Part shown: positions 7,978 to 15,788 of the stretch, piece by piece | Numbering within the stretch: position 1 is the first letter of the stretch | Layout of the letters: each line of letters opens with the position of its first letter | From: an uncultured Bacteroidales bacterium | GTDB taxonomy: Bacteria; Bacteroidota; Bacteroidia; Bacteroidales; P3 | Assembly: GCA_947306225.1 (NCBI GenBank) | Contig: CAMZFW010000005.1 | Coordinates: forward strand, 1 to 39,500 | Direction of reading: 5' to 3' | DNA: 39,500 nt | Program-made: the position numbers and the translations under genes | Notes under the pieces: generated by a model | What the model was told of the DNA's origin: nothing | Database searches by the model: none | What the model saw: the letters and a program-made list of their open reading frames with translations, nothing else

Positions 7978-8787
7978 ATGGAACCTATCAAGATAATGAT
8001 TGTTGACGATGAGCCTATTATTCGTAAGGCTCTCAAACTGGAACTCAACAGCCAACCACACAATGTGGCCTGTGGCATGAACGATGACGGCGAGGTGTCC
8101 TACCGTGGCGTGACGGTACTTGACACCTTTGCCAACGGTGCCCAACTGATGGCGGCACTCGACAGTCCCGTCGAACACGAGATGCCCGACTACCTGCTCC
8201 TGGACATCGAGTTTCAAGGCGAACCCACTGGCGGTATTTTCATTGCCGACCGTGTACATAAGAAATACCCCAACATCAAGATAGCCCTCTTCTCTGGCCG
8301 ATTCGACAACCCCCTGCCCGACGAGGCGGACCGCCAAGACCGCATGATGGAGATAGCGCGTGTGCTGTTCGAGTCGCTGCAGCACGGCGTTCAGGCGTTT
8401 GTGAGCAAGAATGCCGCGGGCGGCTTCTCGGTGGAGAATGTGCTTCGCGCCATCGAGTCGCTGGAGCGCGGCGAACGCTACTACTTCAACTACCCCGTGA
8501 TGCTGACACTCAAAGAGGCGGCGGAACTGTACGTGAGGCGGATTGCCGAGCAAAAGTGTAACGTCGTCATCAACGACATCGAACGACGGCTGTTATTGCT
8601 AGAGGCAGCGGGCTGCACCGCCTCCGAAATAGCCTCTACACTGAACGAAACCGATAAAAACATTCAGGAACGGCAGAAAGAGCTGTCGCGCAAGTTGGAC
8701 ATTGTCAACAAGTCCGGTGCCCGCATAGCCAAGGCCATGCAATACGGACTGATTGATCCAAAGGAGATTAAGTATCTAAAGCGGTAG
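7978..8787 (+). CDS. Response regulator with atypical receiver and HTH C-terminus
   Basis: Cytoplasmic partner of the kinase just upstream, 269 residues from the ATG at 7978; a longer reading from 7933 would overlap the kinase gene. The receiver domain has the acidic pair D10-D11 (IMIVDDEP), phosphorylatable Asp76 (YLLLDIEF) and Lys144 (AFVSKN). Spacing between these residues is larger than usual: about 65 residues from D11 to D76 and 38 from the beta-4 SGR to the Lys, so loops are inserted in two places. The C-terminal part (about 200-255) reads as a LuxR/GerE-like helix-turn-helix (AAGCTASEIASTLNETDKNIQ). Probably a DNA-binding transcription factor; target genes are not evident. Confidence 0.88.
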   Translation: MEPIKIMIVDDEPIIRKALKLELNSQPHNVACGMNDDGEVSYRGVTVLDTFANGAQLMAALDSPVEHEMPDYLLLDIEFQGEPTGGIFIADRVHKKYPNIKIALFSGRFDNPLPDEADRQDRMMEIARVLFESLQHGVQAFVSKNAAGGFSVENVLRAIESLERGERYYFNYPVMLTLKEAAELYVRRIAEQKCNVVINDIERRLLLLEAAGCTASEIASTLNETDKNIQERQKELSRKLDIVNKSGARIAKAMQYGLIDPKEIKYLKR

Positions 8788-8920
8788 CCATGACCTTTTC
8801 TACTGCCAAAATGGTGAAAAAAGCGTACTTTTATGTCAAAAATAGCCCGATAGGCATCCCATTCTTTTAAATATAACACACACAACTATAGTGCTATAAA
8901 ATAAAATAGTAAAAAATATT

Positions 8921-8950
8921 TTGCCAATTGGGAAAATGTTCGTACTTTTG
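8921..8950 (+). promoter_or_regulatory. Promoter of tRNA-Cys
   Basis: TTG (8921-8923), 19 bases, then TACTTTTG (8943-8950): an exact match to the Bacteroidetes TTG-N19-TAnnTTTG promoter. The tRNA begins 22 bases after the box. Confidence 0.8.
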
Positions 8951-8971
8951 CAACCGCTTTTGAAGCAAAAA

Positions 8972-9042
8972 GGTCGTTTGGCCGAGGGGCTAGGCACAGG
9001 TCTGCAAAACCTGCTACTCCGGTTCAAATCCGGAAGCGACCT
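8972..9042 (+). tRNA. tRNA-Cys (GCA anticodon)
   Basis: A 71-base cloverleaf. The acceptor arm GGTCGTT pairs with AGCGACC (one G-T pair), the anticodon arm CAGGT-CTGCAAA-ACCTG gives anticodon GCA, and the T arm CCGG-TTCAAAT-CCGG is canonical. CCA is not encoded. It has its own promoter and terminator, so it is a single-gene unit. No second copy of its 3' end was found downstream, so there is no visible attachment-site duplication. Confidence 0.97.
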
Positions 9043-9050
9043 CAACAAAA

Positions 9051-9084
9051 AAGAGACTCCTGCAAGGGGGTCTCTTGTTTTTTT
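9051..9084 (+). terminator. Rho-independent terminator after tRNA-Cys
   Basis: Inverted repeat AAGAGAC-TCC ... GGG-GTCTCTT followed by seven T (9078-9084), starting 9 bases after the tRNA. A strong stem with an unambiguous U tract. Confidence 0.9.
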
Positions 9085-9116
9085 ATGGACTTATGTATAA
9101 TTCAAAAAAATATGCG

Positions 9117-9124
9117 TATATTTG
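9117..9124 (+). promoter_or_regulatory. TATATTTG promoter box for peptide-lipoprotein operon
   Basis: TATATTTG directly after the tRNA terminator, followed by TTGTCGG. It would give a leader of about 70 bases before the 63-residue peptide gene at 9199. The upstream TTG element is not clear. Confidence 0.5.
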
Positions 9125-9198
9125 TTGTCGGATTATCAGTGTGCGTATCGCATATATTTATCTGAATTCCACTTTATTATTTATACACTTTATTATAG

Positions 9199-9390
9199 AT
9201 GATACAGCAGAAACAGAATTATCAGCAACCCACTATCAGCGTAGTGTGCTTCCGTGTTGAACTGGGTGTTAATGGAAGTGGTGATGTCACTTCAACTTCA
9301 CCCAATTTTGAGACTATATATGAGAACCGAACCCTCACCAATCAGGGCTATGGAAGTAACGACTATGGTGGATTTTTTACAAACGAGTAA
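9199..9390 (+). CDS. Small 63-residue protein upstream of the fimbrillin/FISUMP-like lipoprotein
   Basis: Unrecognised small protein with no signal peptide or membrane helix. It begins MIQQKQNYQQPTISVVCF and continues with glycine- and asparagine-rich sequence (VNGSGDVTSTSPNF; GYGSNDYGGFF). The Y-x-QP-x-I-x-VV opening followed by a GSGD-containing tail resembles short hypothetical proteins I recall near surface lipoproteins in Bacteroidales, but no function is known to me. Its stop is 6 bases before the lipoprotein ATG, and a promoter and terminator precede it, which supports a real two-gene operon. A leader-peptide or secreted-peptide role is possible but unproven. Confidence 0.65.
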   Translation: MIQQKQNYQQPTISVVCFRVELGVNGSGDVTSTSPNFETIYENRTLTNQGYGSNDYGGFFTNE

Positions 9391-9396
9391 AAACTA

Positions 9397-11001
9397 ATGA
9401 CTATGAAGAAACTATTGATATGCTATATGCCCGCAATATTGGCGGTGTTGTGTATGACTTCGTGCCAGAAAGATAAATTGCCTGAAGACGGCTGTTTCAG
9501 AGCCAGAATAGAGAACCTCCATACCAAAGATGCGAAAGTGACATTCGACATGACGAACGGCTTCGTCTGGCAGAGTGGAGACCAGATAAAGGTATGCAGA
9601 CAACAATCTACCAATAGCGACAGAGTATACATAGGCACATATACAATAAGACCGACCTCAGTCAACAACCAATCAGCTCAAGCTCAATTCGATTACAATA
9701 ACGTTTCGGGTGAAAATGATGTAACAACCAGTGGCGATAACGACTATTATGCCTATTATCCAGCAAGCATCCGAGGAACAACAAATACGCTTAATTCAAA
9801 TAGTAAAATCATCATACCCACAATACAAACGGCTTCTGAAGATGGCAAAATGCAGGGCTTTCCTATGTATGCCAAATCAAGTACAACAGATTTGGATTTC
9901 AAATGTCTATGCGGCATATTGCGACTACGACTTTCTAGTACCACTAGATGCCAAATATCAAGGATTACCGTGACAACCGACGACAACCATCCTATTGCAG
10001 GTACCTTCACCATGCAGACAAATACTGAGAATCCCCCATATATTGTTACTGGTACAATTGTAAGCAATACAGGAAAGAATACCGTAACTCTGACCTGTCC
10101 TACTCCACAGACAATAGACAACACTGCAAAAGACTTCTGCATCTTTCTCCCCACGGGTGACTATCCGAAAATGGAGATACGAATTTGGACAAGCGATGAC
10201 CATTTATGTAAGAAAGTGTTTAATGGAACAAATGGGAGTAAAGACACTCCTTCTACAATCAACATTTCTCGGAGTTGCTATACATCAGTCACCCTTAGTG
10301 AGCTAAATTTCAATACGGTGGGAAGAGGTCAATTTACCATAAATAGTAATGGTGATAAAGTCATGTTCTCACCAGGAAATCTCCAATATGATAACAACAG
10401 CAATAATTATTTGTTTGCAGACAACGATTATGAATACAGAGGTACTGCTAATTTATCTTCAAACGTAGGAACTCCTAATAATTACAACGGAGTGATCGAC
10501 TTGTTTGAATGGAATACTTGCAATGCCGAAATAAACATAGCTGGAAGTAACTGGCGCACTCTAAACAGAGCGGAGTGGCGCTATCTAGTAAACACCCGCA
10601 ACACATCTGCAATTGGAATAGCAACTGATGCCAGATATGCCAAAGCGTGCGTAAACAATGTTTACGGCTTGATTATATTCCCTGACGAATATGAACACCC
10701 CAGTGATGTTACCCCAACCTCATGGGTAAATAATGCTAGCAACCAAAGCTGGAATTATAATAACTATACTATAGAACACTGGAATAAAATGAGAGCAGCT
10801 GGAGCAGTATTCCTTCCCGCTGCGGGATTCCTTTCATCTAGCAGCTATTCCAGTGGTAATGCCTATGGATACTACTGGTCGAGCTCAGAAAGCGGTAGCA
10901 ATGATGCGTATTGTTTATATTTTGGCGGAAATGATTTTGGTGCTTCACATATTGAGCCACGAACAAATGGTCTAAGCATCCGACTCGTTCGACCATACTA
11001 A
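9397..11001 (+). CDS. Fimbrillin-like lipoprotein with FISUMP-type C-terminal domain
   Basis: Predicted surface or periplasmic lipoprotein of 534 residues. The signal peptide ends at lipobox MTSC (Cys23). Residues about 35-300 resemble fimbrillin-family proteins (FVWQSGDQIKV, YYAYYPAS, LDFKCLCGILRLRL). From about 309 a second domain follows with VMFSPGNLQY, IDLFEWNT, WRTLNRAEWRYLVNTR, FLPAAGF, YYWSSSES and terminal LSIRLVRPY, matching the domain common in Bacteroidetes called Fibrobacter succinogenes major paralogous (FISUMP) or similar. ATGs at 9397 and 9403 are both possible. The gene is distinctly AT-rich compared with flanking genes. A pilus-tip, adhesion or glycan-binding role is plausible but not shown. 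Confidence 0.85.
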   Translation: MTMKKLLICYMPAILAVLCMTSCQKDKLPEDGCFRARIENLHTKDAKVTFDMTNGFVWQSGDQIKVCRQQSTNSDRVYIGTYTIRPTSVNNQSAQAQFDYNNVSGENDVTTSGDNDYYAYYPASIRGTTNTLNSNSKIIIPTIQTASEDGKMQGFPMYAKSSTTDLDFKCLCGILRLRLSSTTRCQISRITVTTDDNHPIAGTFTMQTNTENPPYIVTGTIVSNTGKNTVTLTCPTPQTIDNTAKDFCIFLPTGDYPKMEIRIWTSDDHLCKKVFNGTNGSKDTPSTINISRSCYTSVTLSELNFNTVGRGQFTINSNGDKVMFSPGNLQYDNNSNNYLFADNDYEYRGTANLSSNVGTPNNYNGVIDLFEWNTCNAEINIAGSNWRTLNRAEWRYLVNTRNTSAIGIATDARYAKACVNNVYGLIIFPDEYEHPSDVTPTSWVNNASNQSWNYNNYTIEHWNKMRAAGAVFLPAAGFLSSSSYSSGNAYGYYWSSSESGSNDAYCLYFGGNDFGASHIEPRTNGLSIRLVRPY

Positions 11002-11152
11002 CGTTGCATAATGCGAGAGCAAAGAATGCTCGCCTTCTTGGCCGAGCCTAAACGACATCAAAGAATGTAATGAATTATTATTTGTGTAATTTGTGTTCGT
11101 AAAAAGATGAATCTTTTAAAGACGACAAAAAAACAAGGTGAAATAAGAACAA

Positions 11153-11184
11153 AACGAGCTACCCAAACGGGCGGCTCGTTTTTT
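11153..11184 (+). terminator. Bidirectional terminator between lipoprotein and TA genes
   Basis: Inverted repeat AACGAGC (11153-11159) and GCTCGTT (11174-11180) followed by further T on the forward strand. The reverse strand also ends in T-rich sequence, so it can serve the forward lipoprotein gene and the reverse toxin gene. The stretch 11002-11152 upstream of it shows no gene. Confidence 0.8.
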
Positions 11185-11261
11185 GCATTTATGGTCTATG
11201 ATATTCGGTCAATAACTTGCGGTAGCCTCTTTTCATTTCCGGGGAGTTGGTGAGGCCTTTC

Positions 11262-11585
11262 TCAATCACTCATATTGCCGGAAAGGATAGCCCGAAGCTG
11301 TTTCGTGTCGCGGCGGTTGTTCCACAACATAACCACTTTCACGACATCACTTTCAATGATGTAGATGGCACTGCTTTTCTTCAATGAAAGCGAACGATAT
11401 TCCAATCCACTATTGGACTCTGTGAATATCGTGCGACCTAACAGCGGAAACCGTGACAGGTTGTCAACGTCTTCCAGAATCTCACCATTAACACGCACTG
11501 CGGTGGTCAGACCGAACTTGTCCACAATGTAGCGGAGCACTTCGGCGAGGTCTTTCTGTGCCTGTGTTGTCCATTCAACCAGCAT
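11262..11585 (-). CDS. RelE/ParE-superfamily toxin
   Basis: Toxin half of a type II toxin-antitoxin pair, 107 residues. The N-terminus VEWTTQAQKDLAEVLRYIVDKFG and the later segments FPLLGRT, YRSLSLKKSSAIYII and VVKVVMLWNNRRD follow the RelE/ParE fold pattern (helical hairpin, then a beta sheet ending with a conserved Arg-Asp region). RelE members cleave mRNA at the ribosome and ParE members inhibit gyrase; the sequence does not let me decide between them. The start overlaps the antitoxin gene by 11 bases, typical of tight translational coupling. Confidence 0.85.
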   Translation of the reverse strand: MLVEWTTQAQKDLAEVLRYIVDKFGLTTAVRVNGEILEDVDNLSRFPLLGRTIFTESNSGLEYRSLSLKKSSAIYIIESDVVKVVMLWNNRRDTKQLRAILSGNMSD

Positions 11586-11865
11586 AGGAAGCGAGCAGCT
11601 CGTTCATACTCTTCATTACCTCGCTATGCGGCACGGTGTGGTCTTTCCCACTGTGAAGGTCGGCTACGCGGCGACGGGCCTCTGCTATGGCTTCTTCCTC
11701 GGTATAGACACAAGGGAAGTCATCCAGAGGCTTGTCGGACGTCAGCTCCAGGGTGGCAACGTCCACCAAGTGTTGAACCCATTGGTTGATGGCATCCATG
11801 CTGGAGAAGGCGGGATTGCTCCGACGGAGGGCGGCCTCATTGACTTGAACGCTTACTGTACACAT
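11575..11865 (-). CDS. Antitoxin of RelE/ParE-type pair
   Basis: Antitoxin gene, 96 residues, immediately upstream of and overlapping the toxin. The N-terminus MCTVSVQVNEAALRRSNPAF with SSMDAINQWVQHLVD resembles small Bacteroidetes antitoxins with a short DNA-binding N-terminus; the C-terminal part (EEEAIAEARRRVADLHSG, then SEVMKSMNELLAS) is the likely toxin-binding helix. Such proteins usually repress their own operon, and an operator would lie in 11866-11884, where no clear promoter box is visible. The pair is isolated by terminators on both sides. Confidence 0.8.
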   Translation of the reverse strand: MCTVSVQVNEAALRRSNPAFSSMDAINQWVQHLVDVATLELTSDKPLDDFPCVYTEEEAIAEARRRVADLHSGKDHTVPHSEVMKSMNELLASYAG

Positions 11866-11884
11866 ACTATTCTTTATTTATTAG

Positions 11885-11916
11885 AAGCCAGAAGCCCCTC
11901 TCGAGACTTCTGGCTT
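11885..11916 (-). terminator. Hairpin terminator after the EF-G paralogue
   Basis: Perfect 10-bp inverted repeat AAGCCAGAAG (11885-11894) and CTTCTGGCTT (11907-11916) with a 12-base loop, 43 bases after the EF-G stop and just before the antitoxin gene. The downstream T tract on the reverse strand is weak, so termination may be partial and could allow read-through into the TA genes. Confidence 0.55.
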
Positions 11917-11958
11917 GGGGCGTTTTGCGTAGCATTATTGCTCTCCGCGAGCACGCGG

Positions 11959-14091
11959 TTACTCTTCCTCTGCGGCGGCTTCCTCGTAGGCTTTGAGCAG
12001 TGCCTGCTGGACATCGGCGGGGACGAGTTCGTAGCTGCTGAAGGTCATGGTGAAGGTACCGCGACCACTGGTGAGCGAGCTCAGGGCGGTGCAGTAGCGG
12101 TTCATCTCGGCCAAAGGAGCTTTCGCCTTAAGGGTGGTGTACTTGCCCTCGGCATCCATGCCCATGACGATGGCACGGCGACCCTGCAGGTCGGTCATCA
12201 CGCCACCCTGGCTCTCGGTCGGGACGGTGACAGCAACGTCATAGATAGGCTCCTTAATCTTGGGGTTGGCCAGCTTGAAGGCCTCGCGGAAGGCGGTACG
12301 GCCAGCAATCTTGAAGGCGGTTTCGTTCGAGTCCACGGGGTGCATCTTACCATCGTAGATATTGACCACGATATCGCGGGCATAGGAACCGGTGAGAGGA
12401 CCCTGCTCCATCTTCTCCATAATACCTTTGAGGATGGCGGGCATGAAGCGTGCGTCGATGCTACCACCCACGATGCAGTTGTTGAAGACCAGCTTGCCAC
12501 CCCACTCCAGAGGATACTCCTGAGTATCGCGGATGGGGTATTTGGTCTGGTTGGGCATGCCGTCGTAGTAAGGCTCGATGAGCATGTGCACCTCGCCGAA
12601 CTGACCGGAACCACCGGACTGCTTCTTGTGGCGGTACATAGCCTCGGCGCTCTTGGTGATAGTCTCGCGGTAGGGGATGTTGGGAGCGGTGAAGTTGACA
12701 CCCAGCTTGTACTGGTTCTCGAAGTACCACTTGATGGTGTTGAGGTGCAGCTCGCCTTGGCATCCGAGGATGACCTGACGCAGTTCGCGGCTGTTCTCCA
12801 GCGAGAGGCTGCGATCGTAAGTGGCAAGGTCCTTGAGAGCAGCACCGACCTTTTCGTCATCGTTGCTGTTGGCTGCCTTGACGGCCACTTGATAAATAGG
12901 TGTCGGGAAGGCAATTTCTTCGACGACATCGTCGGTGTTCTTAACGGTGGTGAGGGTGTGGTTAATCTTCACATCCTTCAGCTTGATGGTGCAGATGATG
13001 TCGCCGGCGCAAGCTTTCTCGACGCGCTGACGATCCTTGCCGCTGCACACCAGCACCTGGCTGACGCGCTCCTTGCTCTGGTTGCATGCGTTCACCACAT
13101 CCTGAGCCTCGGCCAACTCGCCATCGTAGATGCGGAGGTAGGTGATTTCGCCGAGGTTCTTGTCCTTGGCACTCTTGAAGGCGAAAGCAACGGTGGGGTT
13201 GGCACTGTCGCACTTCAGCTCCTTACCGGCCTTAGTCTTCTTGGGCTCTGCTACCTCGTTGGGTGCGGGCACGTTCTGACCAATGAACTCAAGCAGGCGG
13301 GCGACACCCATATTCTCCTTGGCTGAGGAGCAGAGGATGGGGAAGAGGTCGCGCTTGTCAATAGCCAGCTTCAGAGCCTTAGTCAGCTCCTCGGCGGTGA
13401 GGTCGCCGTTCTCGAAGTATTTCTCCATCAGTTCGTCGTCGGCAGCGGCAGCCTCTTCAACGAGGGCTTCACGCATTTCGGCGGCACGGTCGGCGTGGGC
13501 AGCGGGGATGTCTTCCTCGGCAACCTTGCCGTCCTTGAAAGTGTACATCTTGTTGGTCACGATGTCCACTACTTGGTTGAAGCCCAGACCTGCGTTGGTG
13601 GGGAACTGCAGCACGGTGCACTTAGCTCCGAAGAAGTCCTTCAACTGGTTGACGCTCTCGTCGAAGTTTGCCTTCTCGGCATCGAGATGGTTGATGACGT
13701 AGATCATGGGGGTGCCTAGCTTGGCGGCATAACGGTTGGCAATCTCGGTGCCGACCTCGACACCGCTCTGGGCATTGACCACGACCACGGCAGCCTCCAC
13801 CACATTGAGGGCTGCGGCCAGCTCGCCTTGATAGTCGGCGAAGCCGGGAACATCGAGGATGTTCACCTTCTTGCCACCAAATTCGGTGTACATGAGGGTG
13901 GTTTCGACCGAATATTTGCGGTCAAGCTCGATGTCGCGATAGTCGCTGATGGTGTTCTTGTTGTCCACGCTGCCACGACGGTTGATGAGGCCGCCGCAGA
14001 ACGCCATGGCCTCCGCCATGGTGGTCTTACCCGATTTGGCACCGCCCACAAGGGCGATGTTGCGGATGTCGTTAGTCTGGTAAATCTTCAT
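11959..14091 (-). CDS. EF-G paralogue (EF-G2 type) lacking the catalytic histidine
   Basis: Translocation-factor homologue of 710 residues with all EF-G domains: GTPase domain (1 to about 280), domain II, and C-terminal domains III-V ending in an acidic tail. G1 is GGAKSGKTT (16-24) rather than AHIDAGKTT. The G3 motif reads DVPGFADY (80-87), so the catalytic His of the canonical DTPGHVDF is Phe84; switch I RGITI is replaced by RKYSV; G4 is NHLD (134-137). This fits the Bacteroides EF-G2 group, reported to support translocation without GTP hydrolysis and to matter for gut colonisation; orthology here is my inference. A canonical fusA should exist elsewhere. It is a single-gene unit with its own promoter and terminator. 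Confidence 0.88.
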   Translation of the reverse strand: MKIYQTNDIRNIALVGGAKSGKTTMAEAMAFCGGLINRRGSVDNKNTISDYRDIELDRKYSVETTLMYTEFGGKKVNILDVPGFADYQGELAAALNVVEAAVVVVNAQSGVEVGTEIANRYAAKLGTPMIYVINHLDAEKANFDESVNQLKDFFGAKCTVLQFPTNAGLGFNQVVDIVTNKMYTFKDGKVAEEDIPAAHADRAAEMREALVEEAAAADDELMEKYFENGDLTAEELTKALKLAIDKRDLFPILCSSAKENMGVARLLEFIGQNVPAPNEVAEPKKTKAGKELKCDSANPTVAFAFKSAKDKNLGEITYLRIYDGELAEAQDVVNACNQSKERVSQVLVCSGKDRQRVEKACAGDIICTIKLKDVKINHTLTTVKNTDDVVEEIAFPTPIYQVAVKAANSNDDEKVGAALKDLATYDRSLSLENSRELRQVILGCQGELHLNTIKWYFENQYKLGVNFTAPNIPYRETITKSAEAMYRHKKQSGGSGQFGEVHMLIEPYYDGMPNQTKYPIRDTQEYPLEWGGKLVFNNCIVGGSIDARFMPAILKGIMEKMEQGPLTGSYARDIVVNIYDGKMHPVDSNETAFKIAGRTAFREAFKLANPKIKEPIYDVAVTVPTESQGGVMTDLQGRRAIVMGMDAEGKYTTLKAKAPLAEMNRYCTALSSLTSGRGTFTMTFSSYELVPADVQQALLKAYEEAAAEEE

Positions 14092-14181
14092 TGTTTATAT
14101 TGTATTAATTTATTGTTATCTGTCTATGTGCAAGCATACTAAAGCAAAAGACAAGGTCTTTTGCCCCAATTAATGGAACGG

Positions 14182-14189
14182 CAAAGATA
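14182..14189 (-). promoter_or_regulatory. TATCTTTG promoter box for the EF-G paralogue
   Basis: TATCTTTG on the reverse strand gives a leader of roughly 80 bases before the ATG at 14091. The divergent forward box lies about 55 bases away. Confidence 0.6.
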
Positions 14190-14243
14190 CGAACTTTTTT
14201 TGAATTATTGCCATATAGGGGTGAAATATCCATTTTTTTTGTG

Positions 14244-14251
14244 TACTTTTG
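14244..14251 (+). promoter_or_regulatory. TACTTTTG promoter box for flippase-CotH operon
   Basis: TACTTTTG followed by GCAAC, 27 bases before the ATG at 14279. It is the same box type as in front of tRNA-Cys, but with no TTG at the optimal upstream spacing. Confidence 0.55.
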
Positions 14252-14278
14252 CAACTGTAATCGTTTTCTAACAAAGGC

Positions 14279-15778
14279 ATGGGTGTAATTGCAAAACAGA
14301 GTATTAAAGGAGCTTTGGCCAACTATCTGGGAGTTCTCATCGGGGCTGTCTCCACTTTTTTTGTGGTCACCGACCTGCTTACCCAAGAGGAGATAGGGCT
14401 GACACGGGTGATGGTGGATGCCGCCATGCTTTTTGCAGGCCTTGCCCAGTTGGGTACCAACGCCTCCATCCTCCGCTTCTATCCCCGTTTTAAAGACCCA
14501 GAGCACCGCGACCACGGTTTTTTCGGATGGACACTCATCCTTCCTTTCGTGGGCTTCACCATCATCGCCATCCTCTTCTTCCTCTTTAAGGCAGACATTG
14601 TTGCCTACTATTCAAAGGATGCCCCACTATTGGTCGACTATGTCTATCTGCTACTGCCCCTCACCTTCTTGATGCTCTACATGACGGTGTTCGAAACCAA
14701 TGCCAGCGTGCTGCTCCACATTGCGTTGCCCAAGTTTGTGCGCGAGGTGGTCGTCCGCCTGCTCAATCTTGCCACCTATCTTCTCTATGGCCATGGCATT
14801 ATCTCGCTCGACCTCTTTGTCATCCTCTTCTGCTCCAGCTGGGCAGTTGCCACCTTTATCAACTTCATTTATCTGTTGTCGTTGGGCAGAATCTCCTTTC
14901 GGCCCGATTGGCAGTTTGTCGATAAGACTCTACTACGCGAAGTGGGGGTATATACACTTTTCATGACCGCCACCGTGCTGGCGGGCAACATCAAGCTCTT
15001 CAACTCGCTCTTTCTTGCCAAAGAGGGACTGAAACTAGCAGGCATCTACACCATTGCATGTTATATAGCCAACGTGGTGGAGATTCCCTACCGCTCGCTA
15101 GGAGCCATCTCCAGTCCCATCATCTCGCAGGCGGTGTCCGAGGGCAACACCGATGAGGTGAACCGTCTGGGGCAGCAGGTATCGCTCCACCAGCTGCTAG
15201 TGGCGTGTATGTTGCTCTTCTTTATCTGGATTAACCTCGAGCCCCTCTTCGCCGTTATCCCTAACGGAGACCAATATGTTTCCGGCCTTTGGGTGGTGCT
15301 CTTTTTGGGCATCGCCAATATTCTCAATTCCACCCTCAGCATTGCCACTAATATCCTCAACTTCTCCAAACACTTCACCTATTCGCTGCTCTTTATCTCC
15401 TTGCTCACTGCTGCGGCTATCGGTTTCAACCTGCTACTAATCCCGTCGTTGGGGGTTACGGGTTCGGCATGTGCTACACTTCTGGCATACATCATCTACT
15501 TCACTCCATTACTCACCTTGCTGTGGCGCAGGTTACACATCTCGCTCTTCAGCCACAAACAGCTGTGGGTACTGTTGTTTACACTGTCGCTGTTCGGACT
15601 CAACATCCTCTGGCAATGGCTTCTGTCGCCTCTTTTCCACACGATGGGGCCAGGACTGCCAATCGTGCTGTTACAGGCCCTGCTACGCACTCTCTTCTTT
15701 GCCGTTATCGCCTACTGGGGCATACGTCGTATGCACATTAGTTCTGATGTAGACAATATATTGAGATTTAAAAAGTAA
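14279..15778 (+). CDS. Polysaccharide flippase of the MOP superfamily
   Basis: Polytopic inner-membrane protein, 499 residues, resembling Wzx-type lipid-linked oligosaccharide flippases. The N-terminus AKQSIKGALANYLGVLIGAVSTFFVV with the following LLTQEEIGLTRVMVDAAMLFAGLAQLGT is the standard first two helices of the family, and 12-14 hydrophobic segments are spread along the protein. It likely moves an undecaprenyl-linked sugar chain to the periplasmic face. No glycosyltransferases are nearby, so the substrate is unknown. The CotH-kinase gene starts 10 bases after the stop and is probably co-transcribed. Confidence 0.88.
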   Translation: MGVIAKQSIKGALANYLGVLIGAVSTFFVVTDLLTQEEIGLTRVMVDAAMLFAGLAQLGTNASILRFYPRFKDPEHRDHGFFGWTLILPFVGFTIIAILFFLFKADIVAYYSKDAPLLVDYVYLLLPLTFLMLYMTVFETNASVLLHIALPKFVREVVVRLLNLATYLLYGHGIISLDLFVILFCSSWAVATFINFIYLLSLGRISFRPDWQFVDKTLLREVGVYTLFMTATVLAGNIKLFNSLFLAKEGLKLAGIYTIACYIANVVEIPYRSLGAISSPIISQAVSEGNTDEVNRLGQQVSLHQLLVACMLLFFIWINLEPLFAVIPNGDQYVSGLWVVLFLGIANILNSTLSIATNILNFSKHFTYSLLFISLLTAAAIGFNLLLIPSLGVTGSACATLLAYIIYFTPLLTLLWRRLHISLFSHKQLWVLLFTLSLFGLNILWQWLLSPLFHTMGPGLPIVLLQALLRTLFFAVIAYWGIRRMHISSDVDNILRFKK

Positions 15779-15788
15779 CCATACCGTC

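Noticed and set aside
9026-9042. Attachment site at the tRNA-Cys 3' end for the AT-rich island
   Set aside because: No repeat of GGTTCAAATCCGGAAG is visible downstream to 11261, and no integrase gene is present.
11626-13326. Long 566-codon forward open frame opposite the EF-G paralogue and antitoxin
   Set aside because: It is antisense to clearly homologous genes, has no recognisable domain, and reflects codon bias of the reverse-strand gene.
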